Source: Komagataeibacter kakiaceti JCM 25156
GTDB lineage: Bacteria > Pseudomonadota > Alphaproteobacteria > Acetobacterales > Acetobacteraceae
Length of the DNA stretch: 10,942 nucleotides
Assembly: GCF_000613305.1 (NCBI RefSeq)
Contig: NZ_BAIO01000046.1
Coordinates: 1-10,942 of the forward strand
Reading direction: 5' to 3'
Shown here: positions 1-7,227 of the stretch, in pieces
How the letters are laid out: the number at the start of each line of letters is the position of its first letter
How positions within the stretch are numbered: position 1 is the first letter of the stretch
Notes under the pieces: generated by a model
What the model was told of the DNA's origin: nothing
Database searches by the model: none
Seen by the model: only the letters and a program-made list of their open reading frames with translations
Made by a program: the position numbers and the translations under genes

Positions 1-107
1 ATTACGGCTATGGTTACGGTTATGGATATCCTGTTTACGGTTATCCGGGGTATTATGGCTATCCGTATGGCGGATATATTGGTGGCTGGGGTTGGGGCGG
101 CTGGTAA
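1..107 (+). CDS. C-terminal end of a Gly/Tyr-rich protein (partial)
   Basis: The frame that starts at base 3 reads through alternating Tyr-Gly codons, then Pro/Gly/Tyr, and ends in a Gly/Trp tail (GGWGWGGW) at a TAA at 105-107. About 34 residues are visible; the start lies left of the window. The strict Y-G alternation and lack of charged residues are typical of low-complexity tails on small secreted or envelope-associated proteins, but no domain can be seen and I do not assign a function. A perfect 9-bp hairpin begins 15 bases after the stop, which supports this as a real gene end. An overlapping frame (10-450) covers the same DNA but looks random. Confidence 0.6.
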   Translation, partial: YGYGYGYGYPVYGYPGYYGYPYGGYIGGWGWGGW

Positions 108-121
108 AGGCGCTGTAATGG

Positions 122-156
122 CGGGCCGGGTACTGGTCATGGACTGTCCCGGCCCG
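122..156 (+). terminator. Hairpin after the Gly/Tyr-rich gene, possible terminator
   Basis: Bases 122-130 (CGGGCCGGG) pair perfectly with 148-156 (CCCGGCCCG), a 9-bp all-G/C stem with a 17-nt loop, 15 bases after the stop codon. No T-run follows, so it is not a textbook Rho-independent terminator. It could instead protect the mRNA 3' end. It is the first of four adjacent stem-loops. Confidence 0.45.
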
Positions 157-177
157 TGTCCTGACTTCATGCAAGGT

Positions 178-250
178 GGCTGCGTTACCAGTGTCACGCA
201 GCCGCCGTGGCCCGAACGGCGCCACGGGACATGGCTGGAATTCAGCCATG
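178..250. repeat. Three back-to-back perfect stem-loops
   Basis: Three perfect inverted repeats follow one another almost without a gap. The first is 178-185 with 196-203 (GGCTGCGT/ACGCAGCC, 10-nt loop). The second is 205-211 with 221-227 (CCGTGGC/GCCACGG, 9-nt loop). The third is 230-237 with 243-250 (CATGGCTG/CAGCCATG, 5-nt loop). With the hairpin at 122-156 they make a 130-base highly structured stretch just after a gene. This may be the 3' UTR of the upstream mRNA, a small RNA, or a REP-like element; the sequence alone does not decide. Confidence 0.5.
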
Positions 251-449
251 CACACCGACTGTTGCCGCATAAGCGCACTTTCGGGACGGGCATTATCATA
301 TCCGGCATAGGGGTCGCGCACCCGCATGGATCGTCCGGCCTGCCAGGGCAGCAGGCAGATGGGGCGAGAATGTGGGGCTGGCCCGCAACCCGTCATGCGT
401 TTTACGGGCGGCCCGCAGGAATCCTGTCACCTTGGCGAATGTGTAGCTG

Positions 450-466
450 AGGTAAAGAAATTACCT
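450..466. promoter_or_regulatory. Operator-like palindrome AGGTAA-N5-TTACCT
   Basis: Bases 450-455 (AGGTAA) and 461-466 (TTACCT) form a perfect 6-bp inverted repeat with a 5-base spacer (AGAAA). The dyad is typical in size for a dimeric repressor site. It lies far upstream (about 270 bases) of the next start codon, and no regulator in the window is obviously its partner. It could be chance. Confidence 0.2.
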
Positions 467-627
467 GAACCCTGAATGTCGTGACGCGTTCGAAACGTAT
501 GAGCTGATTGGCAGGGTGCGGCGATGGTCCTTATGCCCCGGCCAGATGCGACACGGGCTGTCATAAACATTACAAATATGTGTCATTATATTTTATTGTT
601 ATGAAAATGTAACGATGTGTGTGGCTT

Positions 628-658
628 TTGCAACGTACTGATATTCAATCGTTATGAT
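628..658 (+). promoter_or_regulatory. Possible sigma-70 promoter of the porin
   Basis: TTGCAA at 628-633 (4 of 6 to the -35 consensus) and TATGAT at 653-658 (5 of 6 to the -10 consensus) are separated by 19 bases, slightly longer than the ideal 17. They lie in the AT-rich stretch before the porin and would give a leader of about 70 bases. A Shine-Dalgarno-like GGGGA at 725-729 sits 5 bases before the ATG at 735. Confidence 0.35.
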
Positions 659-734
659 GGGGAGCATTTCGGTTCGTTATCAAAAAAAAGCTGGTAGATA
701 GCAGTGTAGCAAAAACGACATTCTGGGGACCGCC

Positions 735-2075
735 ATGAAGAAAAACGGGATGAGAGTATCTGGGTTTCGTTCCGGTATTGGATGCATTACGGCGCTTGCC
801 GCTGGTATCCTGCTCGATATGCCCCATGCTCATGCCCAGGTGTCCATATTCAAGAGCATGGAAAAGAGTGATTCCGCCATGGCGCGGTGGCTGTCGGGCA
901 TTACCCTGACCGGTCAGGTCGAAGGCGGCATCATGGCCAACCCCGCCCGCCCGCAGCCGGGCTACAACTTCGGTGACTTCTTTGCCGACCATGCCAACCA
1001 GGTACAGCTCAACCAGGCCGAATTCACCCTGCAGAAAGCGATTGACCCCTCACAGGGCGGCTATCAGGTCGGTTTCACCCTTGAGGCATGTACGGTTCGG
1101 ATGCACGCTACTACCAGATTCTGGGTGTCAGCGCGCATGAATGGAACGCCCGCTACCAGCTGATCCCCGCACAGGCCCACGCCGATGTTCACCTCCCCTG
1201 GGCCACCAAGGGCGGGCTGGACATGCATGCCGGTATCCTTCAGGCCCCCATGGGCGTTGAAACGCTCGATCCCACCACCCGCCCGTTCTATACCATTGCC
1301 TACACATCCGAATATTCGGTTCCCTTCCAGCATATCGGCGCCATGTTCAACTGGCATGTGACCGACATGATTGACGTGACGTTCGGTATCGATACCGGTA
1401 ACCAGACCTCGTTCGGCCGTTCCGATAACAACAACGCGCCCGCGGGTTATTTCGGGTTCAACCTGAACAACCTCGCGCATGGCAAGCTCAACATTATCGA
1501 ACTGAGCCGCGTCGGGCCTGAAAACTCCCGCTATTCATCCGCCGGTGGCCGGTATGAGGCCGACCATGCAGAACGGTTCTGGAACGACATCAACGCGACC
1601 TACGCCGTTAACGATCGCCTGACCCTGACGGGGGAGTTCAACTACATTCATGACGAAGGCTGAACGGCATCCGCTCGAATGGCAACTTCAAGGCCGCGAC
1701 GCGGAAAGCTTCGTCAGCTTCCTGAGCTACAAGATCAACAAGGTCCTGACCTTCAACTATCGTGGTGAAATCTACCGCGATAACAACAATCTCATGGTTG
1801 CGACCTTTATTGGCAACAATTCCTACATGGATGGCATTTCCGGTCGCGCCAGCCGGGGTGACGCCCTGATGCCGGGGCCAGGCGGGCATGGCACCACCTA
1901 TGGTGAAATGACTCTGGGCGTGACCTACAAGCCGGATCTGGGCCACCATGTCCGCGTGTTCATGCTGCGGCCCGAAGTGCGCTTCGATCGCTCGCTGAAC
2001 GATACGACACCCTTTAACGGTGGACGCAACAACGGCATGTTCACCTTTGGTGGTGATGCGGTCATCGGTTTCTGA
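735..2075 (+). pseudogene. Outer-membrane beta-barrel porin (BBP2-like), three frameshifts
   Basis: This is probably an outer-membrane channel for small solutes. The start at 735 has a good ribosome site (GGGGA, 5 bases away) and encodes a signal peptide of about 34 residues: charged MKK start, hydrophobic core, AHA before Gln. The mature part is rich in Gly, Asn and aromatic residues with alternating strands, and ends in Phe (AVIGF, TGA at 2073-2075), the classic outer-membrane assembly signal. The family call rests on overall resemblance to BBP2-type porins of Acetobacteraceae. The reading frame breaks three times, each fitted by one missing base. Near 1085/1086, GAG-GGC-ATG becomes GAGGCATG. 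At 1660/1661, GGC-CTG becomes GGCTG. At 1697/1698 one base is lost before GAC-GCG-GAA. Adding the three bases restores 447 residues. As written, translation stops after 142 residues. Sequencing error is as likely as real decay. Confidence 0.8.
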
Positions 2076-2131
2076 TCCAGGGCGGTGCGGGTCAGGGAAT
2101 GATTTTCCTTCAGCCCGTTCGGCCTTTTCTC

Positions 2132-2151
2132 AAAAAAGCTTCACCAAAAAC
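2132..2151 (+). repeat. Dispersed AT-rich intergenic repeat, copy 1
   Basis: The 20-mer AAAAAAGCTTCACCAAAAAC lies 57 bases after the porin stop and matches 7228-7247 with one mismatch. Both copies follow a gene end and are preceded by a C/T-rich stretch. I recall similar sequence as a common intergenic repeat in Komagataeibacter and Gluconacetobacter, often as a terminator-like GAAGC...GCTTC hairpin; in this copy the left arm is degenerate. Confidence 0.5.
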
Positions 2152-2212
2152 TTCATTACGATTCCGGCCTATCTCAACGGCAGGTTTTTCAAACAGCCGC
2201 TGAGGGGCCAGT

Positions 2213-2389
2213 TCACCGTTCCCCTGCAATGATCCATCCGCGCCGGTTCTGGAGTGGCGGCGGCGGGGGTGCGGGCGTGTCAAACGGGAAGGGCTGGTCC
2301 GGCCCCGGAGGCGGATAATCCCGTGGGGATGGCGGGTTGGGCGGCGGTAACGGCGGTTGTCCGCAGTTGTGAATGGAAAGTCTCGACAT
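2213..2389 (-). CDS. Doubtful small Pro-rich protein, 58 aa
   Basis: An ATG at 2389 (minus strand) opens 58 codons ending in TGA at 2213-2215. Residues 12-45 are dominated by proline, in blocks such as PPLPPPNPPSP, DYPPPGPDQPFPFD and PAPPPPP; the end (LQNRRGWIIAGER) is ordinary. A weak GAG ribosome site lies 7 bases upstream. There is no signal peptide or known domain. Most third positions are G or C, as in the neighbouring genes. The frame continues upstream of this ATG to 2572, but that part looks non-coding. It may be a real small gene, the tail of a decayed one, or a GC-rich accident. Confidence 0.25.
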   Translation of the reverse strand: MSRLSIHNCGQPPLPPPNPPSPRDYPPPGPDQPFPFDTPAPPPPPLQNRRGWIIAGER

Positions 2390-2774
2390 GGCGGTTCTCA
2401 CTTCCATAACGCCAGGGAGGCCATAAGCTGTCGCCCGCTCAACAGGCCCACACGCATCACGGCCATGGTGCAGGCGCGATTGCGGGCCGGGCTGCGCAAT
2501 CCATGCTGACTGCCCACAGGCGTTGATACGGGACCCTGACTGTAGCCGTCTCCCATATTCACGAAGATGCACGAATTCCTAATGCAGCCATGGGCGGGAA
2601 GGTTGCATGCCCTTGTCCATGGGCAGGGCAAAGGCTTCCGCAACGCTGTCGTGGCCGGTGGTGGCGGGGTATCCGTGCCGCCGTGAATACAGGCCATGCG
2701 CGTGTGTGTTGAGACCAACCCCGCATCGCCTGTCGCGTTAACCGTCACAGGCCGGGGAAGGGGCGCCCGGCCAT
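2390..2774. other. Intergenic stretch with no supportable gene
   Basis: I see only short, low-quality frames between the Pro-rich ORF and the antiporter. The minus-strand frame 2398-2748 (116 codons) has no domain, hydrophobic pattern or good ribosome site. I saw no strong promoter or hairpin. The GC-rich GGGGAAGGGGCGCCCGGCC at 2754-2772 leads into the antiporter start region. Confidence 0.4.
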
Positions 2775-2792
2775 ATGGCGGGTAGGGTGCGC

Positions 2793-4382
2793 ATGTCCAA
2801 TGTAGAGCGCTTTGAGTTCATTCTCCTCCTGATCGTCGTGATCGTGGTGCTGGATCTGGCCGCACGCAGGCTGCGCCTGCCCCCGGCGGCGGCGCTGGTG
2901 CTGGGGGGCATCGCCATCGCCCTTATGCCGGGGCTGCCCGTTATCGAGATTGATCCCGATCTGGTGCTGATCGTGTTCCTGCCGCCGCTGCTGCTGGCCG
3001 GGGCCTATTTTTCCGTCTGGCATGCGTTCCGGGCCAATCTGGCGGGTATCGTGCAGCTTGCGGTGGGCGGGGTGGCGTTCACCACGTTCGCGGTCGGCAT
3101 GGCGACGCGCTGGCTCATTCCCTCCATGCCATGGGCGGGATGTTTCGCGCTGGGCGCCATCGTGGCCCCGCCCGACGCGGTGGCGGCGAAGGCCGTGCTC
3201 AGGCGTGTTTCCCTGCCGGAACGGATCACCACATTGCTGGAAGGGGAAAGCCTGCTGGATGACGCGGCCAGCCTGGTCCTTTACCGTTTTGCCACCGTCG
3301 CCGCCCTGACCGGCACGTTCAACCTTGTCCATGCGGTGGCGACGTTCGGTTTTCTGGCGGCGGGTGGCCTTGCGTTCGGTGGTCTGCTGGGCTGGGTATG
3401 GATCAGGTTCATGGGCATGGTGCGCGATCGTATCGTCAGCATCACCATGACGCTGCTCCTGCCATGGGTCGCCTATATCGGCGGGGAGCAGATCGGGGTT
3501 TCCGGTGTCATCACCACCGTCGTGGCGGGGCTGGTCGTGGGCTGGCGGCAGCATGACGTGTTCAGCGCCGATGCACGCCTGCGCTGGGCGGCGGTGTGGG
3601 AAGTGCTGGTTTTCCTGCTGGAATCCCTGGTGTTCGTGCTGATCGGCACATCCGTCCATGCCATTGTGCTGCGGCATATGGGTACGGGCTGGGTACGGCA
3701 GGATGTGTTCCGCCCGGTGGCGGGTATTGTCGCGGCCGTTCTGGTCTCGCGCTTTGTGTGGATGTTCGTGACCGAAGGGCTGCGCGTGATCTGGATACCC
3801 GACCGGATGCGGCCGGACCGGCGGATGTTTTTTGGCTTTGTCGCGATCATGGGCTGGTGTGGCATGCGCGGCGTGGTCAGCCTGGCGATAGTGCTGGCCC
3901 TGCCGGAAGACATGCCCAATCGTGACATCATGCAGATCGCGACCTTCGTGGTCATTCTGGTTACCGTGCTGGTTCAGGGAACAACGATCGGGTGGGTCAT
4001 TCATCTTACCGGCGGTGGGCACGGGCATGCATGGGGGCAGAAACATTACCTGTCCGTATCGCAGGCGCGCGCACTCGTCGCCCGGATGCAGGAAAACGCC
4101 ATACGCGAACTGGCGTACGGCGCGGATGGGCAACTGATCCATGCGCACCTGCTGGAACAGTATGCCTATCGTGCGGAACTGGCCGAACGCTTCAGCCATG
4201 AACAGCAGGCGCTACAGGGGCGGCAGGATGCCGAATACAAGATGCAACTGACCATAATAGACGCTGGGCGCGCCGAACTGCTCCGCCTGCACCGCAGCGG
4301 GGCGGTGCATGATGTGGTGCTGCACCAGCTTGAGCATGAACTCGACCTGCAGCAGATGATCGCGGAGGGCGGCCTGATCTGA
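2793..4382 (+). CDS. Na+/H+ antiporter, CPA1 family (NhaP/YjcE-like)
   Basis: This is an inner-membrane cation/proton exchanger for Na+ and pH homeostasis. The first 404 or so residues contain about 12 hydrophobic segments, followed by a soluble tail of about 125 residues with His- and Glu-rich helices. Family signatures are GAIVAPPDAVAA (residues 121-132), EGESLLDDAASLV (150-162) and GMRGVVSLAIVLALP (357-371). The tail ends in a LxxLEHELDLQQM-type motif seen in bacterial long CPA1 proteins. I chose ATG 2793 (529 aa) because AGGG at 2784-2787 is well spaced. ATG 2775 would add MAGRVR, with its G-rich site 11 bases away. The ion-binding pair in the fifth core helix is Asp-Asp (156-157), whereas CPA1 proteins usually have Asn-Asp there. 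The gene is intact and converges on the LysR gene with 2 bases between stops. Confidence 0.9.
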   Translation: MSNVERFEFILLLIVVIVVLDLAARRLRLPPAAALVLGGIAIALMPGLPVIEIDPDLVLIVFLPPLLLAGAYFSVWHAFRANLAGIVQLAVGGVAFTTFAVGMATRWLIPSMPWAGCFALGAIVAPPDAVAAKAVLRRVSLPERITTLLEGESLLDDAASLVLYRFATVAALTGTFNLVHAVATFGFLAAGGLAFGGLLGWVWIRFMGMVRDRIVSITMTLLLPWVAYIGGEQIGVSGVITTVVAGLVVGWRQHDVFSADARLRWAAVWEVLVFLLESLVFVLIGTSVHAIVLRHMGTGWVRQDVFRPVAGIVAAVLVSRFVWMFVTEGLRVIWIPDRMRPDRRMFFGFVAIMGWCGMRGVVSLAIVLALPEDMPNRDIMQIATFVVILVTVLVQGTTIGWVIHLTGGGHGHAWGQKHYLSVSQARALVARMQENAIRELAYGADGQLIHAHLLEQYAYRAELAERFSHEQQALQGRQDAEYKMQLTIIDAGRAELLRLHRSGAVHDVVLHQLEHELDLQQMIAEGGLI

Positions 4383-4390
4383 GATCAGGC
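4372..4390. terminator. Palindrome across two convergent stop codons
   Basis: GCCTGATCT (4372-4380), a central G, and AGATCAGGC (4382-4390) form a perfect 9-bp inverted repeat. It contains the antiporter TGA (4380-4382) and the TGA of the LysR gene on the other strand (4385-4387). With a 5-base loop (CTGAG) the RNA of either strand can fold into a 7-bp stem. There is no T-run, so termination is only an inference. Confidence 0.4.
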
Positions 4391-5283
4391 GGTTTCGCGC
4401 GCAAGAAGGGTGGCAAGCCAGTCCGCAAAAAGCTGGAGCCGGCGGGAGAGATGCTGGCGGTGCGGGTAAAGCAGCGTCATGGGCATTGGCCCGGCCCGCC
4501 AGTCGGGCATGACCTCCACCAGTTCACCGCGCTGGATATGGGGGCGCACGTCATAGGCGGGCACTTGTATCAGCCCCAGCCCGGCAAGGCAGCAGGCCAC
4601 CAGTGTCTCGGCATTGTTTACGCAGACCCGGCCGGACATGGGCATGGTGCGGGCCTGGCCGTTTTCCATCCATTCCCATTCCTCCACCCGGCCGGTGGTG
4701 GGTGATGCGTAGCGCACGGCCTCATGCCCGCCCAGTTCGGATGGCCGGAGCGGTATGCCGTGGCGGGCAAGATAGGCCGGGCTTGCGACATTGACCAGCG
4801 GCAGTTCCCCCATCCGGCGTGCGATCAGCCTGAATCCTGCAACGGGCCGATGCGCAGCACGCAGTCCACGCCGTCCTCGATCAGGTTTATGGCCCGGTCG
4901 GTAACACCCAGTTCAATGTCAATATCCGGGTAGTGCCGCAGGAAGGTCGGCAGGGCAGGGGCAACAAGCAGGCGGCCGATCCGTCCCGGCATATCCACAC
5001 GCAGCAGACCGCCCGGCCCGGCCCGATCGCTGCGGAACAGGTTTTCGGTTTCCTCCACATCCGCCACCAGCCGCACGCAATGGTGGTAAAAGGCCGCGCC
5101 ATCGGGCGTGGGCGCGACCGACCGGGTGGTGCGGGCCAGCAGACGCGCACCCACCCGTGCCTCAAGTTCCTGTATGGCCGTGGAGACCGAGGAGCGCGGC
5201 ATGTTGAGCGTATCGGCCGCATGGGTGAAACTGGACGTTTCCACCACCCGGGCAAAAATACGAAAAAGGTCGATACGGTCCAC
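4385..5283 (-). pseudogene. LysR-type transcriptional regulator, one frameshift
   Basis: This encodes a LysR-family DNA-binding regulator. Residues 1-60 form the winged helix-turn-helix (MDRIDLFRIFARVVE, then FTHAADTLNMPRSSVSTAI and LEARVGARLLARTTRSV). The rest is the ligand-binding domain of the CrgA/DmlR-like type (PLVNVASPAYLARHG, VACCLAGLGLIQVPAYDV). The start is the GTG at 5281-5283, with AGGA about 12 bases upstream. The frame breaks after residue 152 (...PLQDSG, then TGA at 4829-4831 on the minus strand). Adding one base near 4828 gives GGC-CTG-ATC and joins the C-terminal part for 299 residues, normal for the family. The gene is divergent from the monooxygenase gene across a 341-base control region, so that gene is its likely target, along with itself. 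The effector cannot be read from the sequence. Confidence 0.85.
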
Positions 5284-5624
5284 TGGTGTCGGCTTTCCTG
5301 ACTGAAAAATGTCCTTATGACTGGCGGAATATTTTCTGGACTAAAGTGTTCAGACTGCCTTCGGAAGGTCTTAAACCGAATTGCGAATTCAGGATATTGT
5401 CAAGGGTTCCCGCAGGGCGAATTTCCTGATGGGCGGCGTCCATGCCGGAAAATATCCCCCTAACCCTGCATCATGCGCTGTCTCCCCCTGTCCGGATTGG
5501 CAGGACCGATCCCGTTCTGAAATCCACGCCTTTTTCCGGATCGGAACGGGTTGAACACGCCCGGCGTTAACCCGGAACTGGCCGCCCGTGTGGCGGGACG
5601 GTTCTTCTTGCGCGGACAAAAATC
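5284..5624. promoter_or_regulatory. Divergent control region between LysR gene and monooxygenase
   Basis: There is no supportable gene in these 341 bases. It is AT-richer near the LysR side and holds several dyads: CCTTCGGAAGG (5358-5368); GAATTGCGAATTC (5378-5390), with the related GCGAATTT at 5416-5423; CCCGTTCTGA at 5511-5520 paired with TCGGAACGGG at 5541-5550 (10 bp with one G-T, 20-base loop containing TTTTT); and CCGCC/GGCGG at 5582-5586 and 5592-5596, just before the monooxygenase ATG. LysR proteins usually bind interrupted dyads in such regions. Which of these is the operator is not known. Confidence 0.45.
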
Positions 5625-7105
5625 ATGTCGAAGCCTGTTCTTGTCGTCGGCGCGGGGCCTGTCGGTCTGACCATGGCCGCCGAGCTTGCGCGGTATGGCG
5701 TGCCCGTCAGGCTTGTCGATAAAGCGCCGGGGCGTACCGATCAGTCCAGGGCCCTCGCCGTATGGCCCCGAACCCTTGAACTGCTGGCGGCGGCGGGCTG
5801 TGCGGGGGCTTTCGTGGCCACGGGCCTGCATGCGGAAGCCGTCAGTATTCATGCCGGGGGCAAGGTTCTTGCCCGCATTCCATTCGCCACGATCGCTTCA
5901 CGGTTCAATTACCTGCTGATGATCGCGCAATCGGAAACCGAGCGCCTGCTGGAAGACCATCTTCAGTCCCTTGGCGGAAAGGTCGAGCGCGGCGCCGAAC
6001 TGACGGACCTTGTTGACAGGGGCGATGGTGTTTCATGCACCTTGTGCATGACGGGGGCAGAAGCGAGACCATGGAGGCCGCCTGGCTCATCGGCTGCGAC
6101 GGTGCGCACTCCTTTGTGCGCCGCAGGCTTGGCCTGGCATTTGAAGGCGATACCCTGCCAACCGGTTTCATCATTGCCGATGCGCATGTCGCGGGTCTTG
6201 CCATCGCGCCGGATGAACCAGCGATTTTCTGGCATTCCGATGGGGCCGTCATGTTCTTTCCCATGGCTCCGGGCCGTTACCGTATCATTGCCGATATCGG
6301 CTCCACGCCATTGCACGCACCGGATCTGAAAGAAGTGCAGGCCATTGTCGACCAGCGCGGACCGGGCGGTATCACTCTGTCCGATCCGGTCTGGCTGTCG
6401 GATTTTGGGGTCAATGAGCGCACGGTGCGGAATTATCGTGCGGGCCGCGTGTTTCTGGCGGGGGACGCGGCGCATGTCCATAGTCCCGCCGGGGGGCAGG
6501 GCATGAACATGGGCATGCAGGACGCCTTCAATCTCGCGTGGAAACTGGCGCTTGTCGAACGGCGGGAGGCGGGTCCGGCCCTGCTGGACAGCTACAGCAT
6601 CGAACGCAGCGCGGTTGCCCGGCAGGTTCTGTCCGATTCCGGGCGTATGACCAGAATTGTCCTGCTCAGAAGCCATCTGGCGCAATGGTTGCGCGGTTTT
6701 GCCGTGCAGGGGATTTTTAAAATACCGCTGGTCCGTCGCACGGTCGCCAACCGGCTTTCCGGTGTCATGATCGCGTATCCCGACAGCCCGCTTAACGCCG
6801 GCTTTGCCAGAGGGCTGCGGGGCGCGCGTCCTGGGCAACGATTTGCCGCCGATTATGCCCCCGGCGCGGGTGATCTGCCCCGCTTTACACTGGTTGCCAC
6901 GGACGATGCCCAGGCACGGGCCATGATGGCGCGCCATACTGCCCTGCTGAAACCCGAACTCCGCCAGCCACCGCGAAAGGGTATCTGGCTGGTGCGCCCT
7001 GATGGCTATGTCGCGGCAACGGCGCGGAGCGGGAACTGGCCAGTGATCGAGGCGGCACTGGCGGGGATGGCAGCCGATCCATCGCCCCTCAACCGCCGGT
7101 TCTAA
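5625..7105 (+). pseudogene. FAD-dependent monooxygenase (PheA/TfdB/MhpA-like), one frameshift
   Basis: This is a class A flavoprotein monooxygenase, which uses FAD, NAD(P)H and O2 to hydroxylate (usually aromatic) substrates. The first FAD motif is VVGAGPVGL (GxGxxG at residues 9-14), with Asp32 at the end of the second strand for the ribose. The DG motif is GCDGAHS (Asp159-Gly160), and the second FAD motif is VFLAGDAAHVHSP followed by GGQGMNMGMQDAFNLAWKL (Asp281). A C-terminal domain of roughly 130 residues follows. The frame breaks at 6041/6042, where ACC-CTT-GTG reads ACCTTGTG. One added C gives 493 residues, a normal size for the shorter members; as written, the first frame runs on to 6329 and yields 234 residues. 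The ribosome site is weak (GCGGAC, 5611-5616). The substrate cannot be predicted. The neighbouring divergent LysR gene suggests an inducible catabolic or detoxifying role. Confidence 0.85.
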
Positions 7106-7185
7106 CGCAGGCGCTATTCATAAACGTATTTCTCAGCCTGTTTTAAAAACAACTGTTTTTATAAAAAGAATAAAAGTTTTTGGGT

Positions 7186-7209
7186 GCCGCCTTTTTTCAA
7201 AAAGGCGGC
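7186..7209. terminator. Bidirectional terminator between monooxygenase and trhO
   Basis: GCCGCC followed by T6 (7186-7197) pairs with A5 and GGCGGC (7199-7209), giving a strong G/C stem with an A-T upper part. It lies between two convergent genes. On the minus strand it is followed by a T-rich run (the complement of 7145-7182), making it a good Rho-independent terminator for trhO. On the plus strand the T-run lies inside the stem. Confidence 0.65.
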
Positions 7210-7227
7210 GTTCCCTGAAGCGTTCTG

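Larger units (their letters stand above)
108..734. other. Gene-free region upstream of the porin
   Basis: I see no convincing gene in these 627 bases. The open frames here have unnatural composition and no recognisable domain. The left half (to about 420) is GC-rich and full of inverted repeats. Beyond the four main hairpins there are 338-343 with 351-356 (GCCTGC/GCAGGC) and 389-393 with 404-408 (CCCGT/ACGGG). The latter is flanked by a direct repeat GGCCCGCA at 380-387 and 410-417. The right half (about 550-720) is AT-rich and looks like the promoter and 5' leader of the porin. Confidence 0.55.

Noticed and set aside
10..450. A 146-codon plus frame at the left end
   Set aside because: It is out of phase with the Gly/Tyr-rich gene end and then crosses the stem-loop zone; its sequence looks random and has no ribosome site.
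1083..1091. Programmed ribosomal frameshifting as the cause of the breaks
   Set aside because: No slippery heptamer or stop-stimulated site like known ones is seen, four unrelated genes are affected, and the porin would need three shifts.
2520..2748. A protein-like minus frame in the gap before the antiporter
   Set aside because: The attractive reading appears only if a base is added; as written the frame gives a short peptide without known features, so I do not claim a gene.
2745..4199. A 484-codon open frame on the minus strand opposite the antiporter
   Set aside because: It is very rich in His, Asp, Gln and Arg and has no domain. It lies wholly opposite a clear membrane-protein gene, as expected for antisense of GC-rich hydrophobic codons.
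5329..5453. ATATTTTC (5329-5336) and GAAAATAT (5446-5453) as an inverted repeat
   Set aside because: Eight AT-rich bases over 100 bases apart are easily found by chance.
5963..6937. A 324-codon minus-strand frame inside the monooxygenase
   Set aside because: It is opposite the conserved FAD motifs and shows no domain of its own.
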